Source: a virus. From it: DNA of 31,373 nucleotides. The stretch spans positions 1 through 31,373 of IMG/VR virus record IMGVR_UViG_3300032282_002675. One strand, written 5' to 3'. Shown here one piece after another: positions 21,576-26,416 of this stretch. The number at the start of each line of letters is the position of its first letter. Position 1 is the first letter of the stretch. The position numbers and the translations under genes are program-made. Under the pieces are notes generated by a model, which did no database searches, had not been told where the DNA came from, and saw only the letters and a program-made list of their open reading frames with translations.

Positions 21576-22226
21576 TTATTCCTCGCCATCATCGCCATTA
21601 TCCCACCAGTCAGTCTGACCGAATGGGCTTTCCATTGTGGAATTACAAGCGGGGCAAGCGGGAACGGCTACCTTTAGCCACTTGCTAGATATCCGCATGG
21701 TGTAGCCACACCCGCCATTGCGACAGACTGTTTTATACATACGGGTTGTTTGCTTGCGTAATTTGACATCAAGCGATGCATGGGGATATTGTCCTAATTC
21801 ATTGACCCATTCGAGAATCAGGGCTTTCAATTCCTCGCTTTCACTTGTGCTAGTCATTTTCCCAACTAGCCCAACAGCATTGGCACATTGTTTAAACACA
21901 TGGTCATGCCCATGCGATGCGTGATCGCCATTGACTGTGGCATGGCACAATTCATGAATCAAAGTGCCAACAACATCAATAGATTCAGACAGACTAGGCA
22001 CAATGATAATTTCGTGGTGATTGTCCCCCGATGCTCTAGGGCTTATACATTGACCCATCACAAATGATTTTTGGTGGCTCTTAGTGTGTGCCCCTTTGGT
22101 GCTAAAGGCACATGACATCCTGATATTGTCGGGGATGGTGTAGCCCGCTTTTTCAAAGTGGGGGCGAATGTATTGGGTAGTAATAGCGTTTAGCCATGTT
22201 TCCCGATTGGTGGTGATTGGTTGCAT
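21576..22226 (-). CDS. SprT-like zinc metalloprotease
   Basis: A 216-residue SprT-family protein. The active-site motif is LIHELCHATV with His91, Glu92 and His95, followed by DHASHGHDHVFKQCA holding the third zinc ligand. The C-terminal zinc ribbon has CRNGGCGYTMRI and CPACNS cysteine pairs. Related proteases (Spartan/SPRTN in eukaryotes) digest DNA-protein crosslinks; bacterial and phage members are less studied. It is the first gene of the leftward block, next to the divergent control region, so it is probably among the earliest expressed. It has one GTTTAAAC (read as Val-Phe-Lys-Gln) near the ligand helix. Confidence 0.85.
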   Translation of the reverse strand: MQPITTNRETWLNAITTQYIRPHFEKAGYTIPDNIRMSCAFSTKGAHTKSHQKSFVMGQCISPRASGDNHHEIIIVPSLSESIDVVGTLIHELCHATVNGDHASHGHDHVFKQCANAVGLVGKMTSTSESEELKALILEWVNELGQYPHASLDVKLRKQTTRMYKTVCRNGGCGYTMRISSKWLKVAVPACPACNSTMESPFGQTDWWDNGDDGEE

Positions 22227-22631
22227 AATGTTCTATTCCTTATAGGTTAGTAATCTAAAAAATGTGGTGATATTCCACACCACAATTACACCACACAAAA
22301 CCACGATTTGATTTCACATTGTGAAAAAGGTAGTAGGTGTTTACCCTAACTCCCACTAACCCTTATATCTATTGGATTGTGGGGGCTAAACCTATATATC
22401 TATTGGGCGAGGTGGCGAAACCTACCCGCTAACCCGCATGGCTATGGGATTCCTAGAGATTGTAAGGGGTGCTAGGCTACCCCCTTAAAAAATGCAATGG
22501 TGGGCTAAAAACCCTCTTAAAACGATTCCTATTGGATTCTCATAATGCGGAATGAATAGGGGTGCGATGGTGCGGAATACCCACAATAAGAGAGGGGTTA
22601 AACCTAGCCACCCTCGCACCCGCATCACCAC

Positions 22632-22726
22632 ATACCCACAATGCCAACATGGTTATTATGTTGCACCGCAACATGGCACATTGTTTAAACACCCACCCCA
22701 TATAACCATGTTGGCATTGTGGGTAT
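22632..22726. repeat. 25-bp perfect inverted repeat with nested hairpins
   Basis: Arms at 22,632-22,656 and 22,702-22,726 are perfect reverse complements over 25 bases, separated by a 45-base loop. The loop contains TGTTGC-ACC-GCAACA (a perfect 6-bp hairpin) and one GTTTAAAC. It could extrude as a cruciform or form a long RNA stem. It suggests an origin, a binding platform or a regulatory RNA. Confidence 0.8.
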
Positions 22727-22855
22727 TATGTTGCACCGCACAATGGCGTATCAAATATGTTGCACCGCACAAAGACCATGATGGCGTAATGGTTATGTTG
22801 CACCGCACCATTGTGCCTATGTTGCACCGCACCATATAGGCTATGTTGCACCGCA
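22658..22855. repeat. six copies of ATGTTGCACCGCA
   Basis: The 13-mer begins at 22,658, 22,728, 22,757, 22,795, 22,819 and 22,843, all in the same direction, with the last three spaced 24 bases apart. This regular, near-helical spacing suggests a protein-binding array. The related TGCACCG appears again at 23,031. Confidence 0.85.
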
Positions 22856-23113
22856 ATATGCGTTCCGCATTATGAAATGTCATACCACAATGCGAGATAG
22901 GGGGTTTAAACGATGAGGCAATACCCCTTTTTGCAGACCCCCCTCCCCCTGGCCCCGGGGGCCCCACAAAGCTCAAGTTTTTATAAATCCCGCAGCCGAA
23001 AATTTTTTTTGTAAAAATACAACACTTTTATGCACCGTTTTGGTGCACGGTAAAAACGCCACCTAAAATTTGTCAGGGTTGTCAGGGTTTGATTTTAAAA
23101 TTGTCAGGGTTTA

Positions 23114-23132
23114 AATGAGAATGATTCTCATT
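23114..23132. promoter_or_regulatory. Fur-box-like 9-1-9 palindrome
   Basis: AATGAGAAT-G-ATTCTCATT is a perfect inverted repeat, and its inner part TGAGAAT-N-ATTCTCA follows the 7-1-7 plan of Fur-type operators (TGATAAT-N-ATTATCA) with one symmetrical change. It lies between TTGTCAGGG units. Confidence 0.5.
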
Positions 23133-23320
23133 CACTTTATATGAATCAAGGAGTTACAAGGGAATTGTCAGGGTAGTATGGGTAGTACCCCTCTATATCA
23201 CTTTATTTTAAAATTTTAAAAAATATAAAAAATATATTATGGGTAAAGTGAGTTTAGACCCTGACAACCCTGACAACCCTGACAATGGGTTGCTAAGTTG
23301 TTGATTCATATGGGTCCAAA

Positions 23321-23335
23321 TGAGAATAATTCTCA
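23321..23335. promoter_or_regulatory. second Fur-box-like 7-1-7 palindrome
   Basis: TGAGAAT-A-ATTCTCA is the same palindrome as at 23,116-23,130 except for its centre base. The two are 205 bases apart, one on each side of the AT-rich core. It may be an operator for a host metalloregulator or a phage repressor. Confidence 0.5.
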
Positions 23336-23393
23336 ACAACTGCCCAAAATCAAACCCTGACAACCCTGACAACCCTGACAATTTTGAAATAAT

Positions 23394-23424
23394 GGGCGTG
23401 AAACCCCCATTTTTTGCATTAGTA
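23394..23424 (+). promoter_or_regulatory. putative promoter of the rightward operon
   Basis: GGGCG (23,394) and TGCATTAGTA (23,415-23,424), with the same 16-base spacer as other copies. The ATG of the first rightward gene follows after only five bases (AGATT), and no Shine-Dalgarno is present, which suggests a leaderless transcript if this is the promoter. Confidence 0.65.
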
Positions 23425-23429
23425 AGATT

Positions 23430-23735
23430 ATGAGTGATTATGCATATCAAATCAAAGGAGCGTTGGAAAACGCCCAGGGCCATTTTATTGGTCTGCGAGT
23501 CTTGGTGTGTGATCCTTTGAACTTTGAGATCGTGGATGTACCAGCTGAAGTGCTCGATGCAGAGACCACTAAGTTTTTACAATTCCGACTTACTGTTACG
23601 GATGTGATAGATATCCAGCGCTTACCTATCCCAATCCAAAATAAAATACGCGCTCCCCTAGGGAGATGGCTCGATTACTGGGTCGTTAAAAATTTTCATG
23701 GCAATTTTGGCAAACGAGAAGGTACTAACTCTTGA
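23430..23735 (+). CDS. hypothetical protein upstream of the Hint/terminase genes, 101 aa
   Basis: Not recognised. The first gene of the rightward operon, beginning MSDYAYQIKGALENAQGHFI, with a beta-rich centre (LRVLVCDPLNFEIVDVPAEV) and a basic end. It starts immediately after the TGCATTAGTA element without a Shine-Dalgarno. It overlaps the Hint gene by 38 nt. Its place before the terminase might suggest a packaging role, but no HTH typical of small terminases is visible. Confidence 0.6.
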   Translation: MSDYAYQIKGALENAQGHFIGLRVLVCDPLNFEIVDVPAEVLDAETTKFLQFRLTVTDVIDIQRLPIPIQNKIRAPLGRWLDYWVVKNFHGNFGKREGTNS

Positions 23736-24690
23736 CTATTGGAAACCCGCATCTAAACTGCAGGTAGGCGATTACGTGTTTGACCGCAATGGTCAAATTG
23801 TACAAGTTAAGTTGGTTCAGCAATATAGGGCAGCTGAGTGTTTTGAAGTAACATTCAATGATCATCTGCGCCTATCAGGAGATGAGCACTTAGGCTTTTC
23901 TTTGGAAACTCCAAAGTACCGCAAACGGGTGTACCAATACAAACACGTGCAACCATTTCGCCGTCCTTTAAAACACTTCACGGCGTCTATGCTTGACATG
24001 CTTGAGCTAAAAGACCACAGAGGTAGGCTCATATTCTCTGTACCCACCACAAAACCCCTAGCTCTCCCCCACCAAGACCTACCGGTACCGCCGTTTATCT
24101 TTGGATTCTGGTTTTTTAACCAACGAACCCATGGTAAACTGGCCGCGCCTCCCAATATGGCGGAGTACATCCACCAAAAATTCAAAGACCATGGGTATAA
24201 AGTTATCCCTGGACGTACTTTGAAAAGTGGTGAGCACGAGTTTGACACTATTCCGTCAATTCGTTCCCAGTTAATCCCAAATCCCCCTACTAAGATACCG
24301 GAAAACTACCTCTTAGCTTCACCTGAACAACGAACCGAGCTGCTTTCTGGCATTTTGTATTCAAAATCAAGGCAATACAACAAAAGAAACGATAAATTTC
24401 GGTTTACATCTAGCCATTATGGTACAATATTACAGATACAAGGCTTAGTGGAGTCACTTGGCCATCGGTCTAGTGTATCTTTTGACGACACTTACAAATA
24501 TTACACAATTTATTTTAAATCTCGCACCAAATTGACGCAAGAACAAAACTCTCCCCCTATCCGTGTGCATCAAGCTCGTAGGTATATCAATAAAATTAGT
24601 TTAATTCCAGACCAATTGTGTGTACATATTGAAACTACTGCCCCGGATAACACCATTCTTGTTGGAGAAGGGTTTATTGCATGTCGTTAA
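23698..24690 (+). CDS. degenerate intein-like Hint/LAGLIDADG protein
   Basis: A 330-residue free-standing protein with the layout of an intein. N-terminal Hint block A is recognisable in EKVLTLDYWKPASKLQVGDY, and block B in LSGDEHLGFSLE. A central region around residues 205-260 (TELLSGILYSKSRQYNKRND...IQGLVESLG) resembles a LAGLIDADG endonuclease, but the catalytic Asp position is replaced (GILYSKS). The C-terminal block F is CVHIETTAPDNTILVGEGFIACR-like, ending in Cys-Arg instead of His-Asn. The first residue needed for splicing is also missing. It overlaps the terminase start by 10 nt. It is likely a degenerate or repurposed intein, perhaps once inserted in the terminase. No splicing is expected. 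Confidence 0.75.
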   Translation: MAILANEKVLTLDYWKPASKLQVGDYVFDRNGQIVQVKLVQQYRAAECFEVTFNDHLRLSGDEHLGFSLETPKYRKRVYQYKHVQPFRRPLKHFTASMLDMLELKDHRGRLIFSVPTTKPLALPHQDLPVPPFIFGFWFFNQRTHGKLAAPPNMAEYIHQKFKDHGYKVIPGRTLKSGEHEFDTIPSIRSQLIPNPPTKIPENYLLASPEQRTELLSGILYSKSRQYNKRNDKFRFTSSHYGTILQIQGLVESLGHRSSVSFDDTYKYYTIYFKSRTKLTQEQNSPPIRVHQARRYINKISLIPDQLCVHIETTAPDNTILVGEGFIACR

Positions 24691-26126
24691 CCCCTAAACA
24701 AGAGCTAACGCTCAAAAAGTTTGCAGAATCCCACAAACATTGGCCTAAAGCCCAGCTTGAAGCGGCAATATGGCAAGTTAAATGGAGCCTACAAGCCCTA
24801 CCCCACCAACAGGAGCCAGAAGATGGCGAATATGATACGTTTCTTATGCTTGCCGGTCGTGGATCAGGCAAAACACACACTGCCAGCCATTGGATTGGCA
24901 TTCGTGCTTGGCTTTTTGACAACACCCGCTGGCTCGTCACTGCCCCCACATCCAACGACATACGAGCGACTTGTTTCGAAGGAGATTCCGGACTCCTTAA
25001 TATTATCCCAAAGTCTCTCATCAAAGATTACAACAAATCCCTTTTTGAAATCACTCTCACCAACGGATCGCTCATCCAAGGCATCCCAGGTTCCGAACCA
25101 GAACGCTATCGTGGTAAACAATATCATGGCGCCTGGTTTGACGAGCTGTGTGCTTTTGACTACATCGATGATGCGTACGATGGTGTTCAGTTCACGTTGC
25201 GTCTTAGAGACCCAAGAATCCCTCGTGTCCAGCAAATCATCACAACAACGCCAAAACCAAAAGAACTCATCGTTGATCTTAACGAAGGAAAAGTCGGAGG
25301 GGATGTATACGTTGCCAATGCCTCGTCATATGACAATCGAGCCAACCTTTCTGAAACGTTCTTCAAACAATTAGAAACGTACGATGGCACCGATATTGGT
25401 AGGCAAGAGATTTATGGTGAAATTCTTGACCCAGAAGCTGCCGGTATTATCAAACGCAAACAATTCAAACTGTGGCCAGCAAATAAACCAACGCCAGACC
25501 TAGAATACGTGATTGCTTCATATGACCCCGCTACCTCAGAAAAAACCATGAACGACCCAACGGCATGCACCATCTGGGGTGTGTTTGAACAAATGGATGC
25601 GGGCACATCTGTAATTCTCTTAGATGCATGGGACGCGCACTTATCATATCCAGAGCTGCGTCGTAAAGTCATTGAAGACTTTAAAGAAGTTGTGTATGGC
25701 GCCGACAACGATTTTGGTAAAGGGCGTAAAGCGGACCTGATTTTAATGGAAGACAAGTCAGCAGGTATTTCCCTAATTCAAGAACTTCAGAGTGCTGGCG
25801 TCCCAGTCAGGGGATACAACCCCGGTCGTGCCGATAAGGTTCAGCGTTTAAACATTGTGGCGCCGTTAGTTGCCAAAGGTAAAGTATTTATTCCGGAAGA
25901 ACCCAAGCAAAAAGGCGAAGTGGCGGATTGGTCTAAACGGTTTATACGTCAGGTGTGTTCGTTCCCTGAGGCGGGTGGCCATGATGACTACGTGGACTCA
26001 CTATCACAAGCCCTGCGTGTTCTCAGAGATTCAGGCTGGATTCAGCTTGACCCTTTGCCTGCCCGGGACTATGACTACGCGGATGATACATACGGTAAGA
26101 AGTTTGTTAACCCTTATGCCCAGTAG
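24681..26126 (+). CDS. terL: terminase large subunit
   Basis: A 481-residue packaging motor. ATPase domain: Walker A is LAGRGSGKT (57-65) and Walker B is GAWFDEL with Asp154 and Glu155, followed by the coupling motif IITTTPKP. Nuclease domain: IASYDPATSEK, then LILMEDKSAG, then GHDDYVDSLSQAL, giving the three acidic clusters of the RNase H-like fold. It cuts and translocates concatemeric DNA into proheads together with the portal. The start ATG lies inside the last codons of the Hint gene (ATGTCGTTAA). Intact and full-length. One GTTTAAAC lies inside (25,846). Confidence 0.95.
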   Translation: MSLTPKQELTLKKFAESHKHWPKAQLEAAIWQVKWSLQALPHQQEPEDGEYDTFLMLAGRGSGKTHTASHWIGIRAWLFDNTRWLVTAPTSNDIRATCFEGDSGLLNIIPKSLIKDYNKSLFEITLTNGSLIQGIPGSEPERYRGKQYHGAWFDELCAFDYIDDAYDGVQFTLRLRDPRIPRVQQIITTTPKPKELIVDLNEGKVGGDVYVANASSYDNRANLSETFFKQLETYDGTDIGRQEIYGEILDPEAAGIIKRKQFKLWPANKPTPDLEYVIASYDPATSEKTMNDPTACTIWGVFEQMDAGTSVILLDAWDAHLSYPELRRKVIEDFKEVVYGADNDFGKGRKADLILMEDKSAGISLIQELQSAGVPVRGYNPGRADKVQRLNIVAPLVAKGKVFIPEEPKQKGEVADWSKRFIRQVCSFPEAGGHDDYVDSLSQALRVLRDSGWIQLDPLPARDYDYADDTYGKKFVNPYAQ

Positions 26127-26156
26127 GGCGGATTGACCCTGTTCTTTGCATTAGTA
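26126..26156 (+). promoter_or_regulatory. putative promoter before the portal operon
   Basis: GGGCG starts on the last base of the terminase stop codon and TGCATTAGTA follows at 26,147-26,156 with a 16-base spacer. The next ATG is five bases further on (GTATT-ATG). No Shine-Dalgarno is visible. Confidence 0.65.
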
Positions 26157-26161
26157 GTATT

Positions 26162-26413
26162 ATGGACCTATTAAAAACCCCGCACCAACTGCTAATGGAA
26201 GAAGCTGGAGCCCATATTGACGGGCAAGGCTTACTAATGACGCCCAAACAAAAGTTGTTTCAAGAAGCGGGCATGGTACCTAAATTTGCCAAAGGCAAAA
26301 AAGTAATCTCCCCAGAGGACATGAAAGCAGAACTTTTTGTGCACAAAACCGCAAAAGCCCAACCTGCTACCCATCCAGAGCTCGCAAAAGCTTGGAATAA
26401 TCTTTTTAAGTAA
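26162..26413 (+). CDS. hypothetical protein between terminase and portal, 83 aa
   Basis: Not assigned to a named family. The N-terminal half has an imperfect internal duplication: TPHQLLMEEAG and TPKQKLFQEAG, 20 to 25 residues apart. The C-terminal half is basic and helical (FAKGKKVISPEDMKAELF). It lies between terminase and portal, so it is probably a virion assembly or head-related protein. The start lies directly after the promoter-like element and lacks a Shine-Dalgarno. Confidence 0.65.
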   Translation: MDLLKTPHQLLMEEAGAHIDGQGLLMTPKQKLFQEAGMVPKFAKGKKVISPEDMKAELFVHKTAKAQPATHPELAKAWNNLFK

Positions 26414-26416
26414 AAC

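Larger units (their letters stand above)
13198..22911. repeat. dispersed GTTTAAAC palindromes, about 32 copies
   Basis: The perfect 8-bp palindrome GTTTAAAC occurs about 32 times here and only four times elsewhere in the window (1288, 5982, 10793, 25846). Starts: 13198, 13753, 14731, 14761, 14793, 15008, 15233, 15433, 15782, 16078, 16351, 16685, 16874, 17148, 17451, 17810, 18230, 18332, 18551, 18756, 18936, 19126, 19530, 19983, 20064, 20334, 20632, 20838, 21537, 21890, 22683, 22904. Copies are mostly inside genes and are read in all three frames (Phe-Lys, Leu-Asn, or Val-stop), so the DNA word itself, not the peptide, appears to be maintained. Confidence 0.9.
23068..23381. repeat. right TTGTCAGGG array, origin-like
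   Basis: Four direct units (23,070, 23,079, 23,101, 23,165) and six inverted units (CCCTGACAA at 23,259, 23,268, 23,277, 23,355, 23,364, 23,373) flank an AT-rich core (about 23,196-23,240). Two segments, 29 and 31 bases long, are identical to segments of the left array about 10.04 kb away in the same orientation. The arrangement is suited to an iteron-type replication origin or repressor operator for the divergent operons. Confidence 0.8.
22227..23429. other. 1.2-kb divergent intergenic control region
   Basis: No convincing gene is seen between the leftward and rightward operons. Contents from left to right: a TATATCTATTGG pair (near 22,362 and 22,394), a 25-bp inverted repeat and six 13-mers (22,632-22,855), CATAATGCGGAA and its inverse (near 22,541 and 22,863), a GC-rich palindromic run (about 22,939-22,965), a TGCACC/GGTGCA hairpin (23,031-23,047), the right TTGTCAGGG array, two 7-1-7 palindromes, and the promoter-like element before 23,430. 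Long open frames here are read through repeats and are judged spurious. Confidence 0.8.

Noticed and set aside
22463-22487. TAAGGGG/CCCCTTA hairpin as an intrinsic terminator
   Set aside because: On the plus strand it is followed by A residues and on the minus strand the T-run lies before the stem, so it does not fit a terminator in either direction.
22552-22976. Overlapping open frames of about 95 and 106 codons on both strands in the control region
   Set aside because: They run through the 13-mer array and the inverted repeat, have repetitive peptides (MLHRTIVPMLHRTI, MVRCNI) and no ribosome binding site.
23068-23381. CRISPR array
   Set aside because: The repeated unit is only 9 bases, occurs in both orientations, is often directly adjacent, and there are no spacers of constant length and no cas genes.
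23208-23483. 91-codon minus-strand frame with SGLSGLSG repeats
   Set aside because: It is a translation of the CCCTGACAA units and overlaps the start of the rightward operon on the opposite strand.
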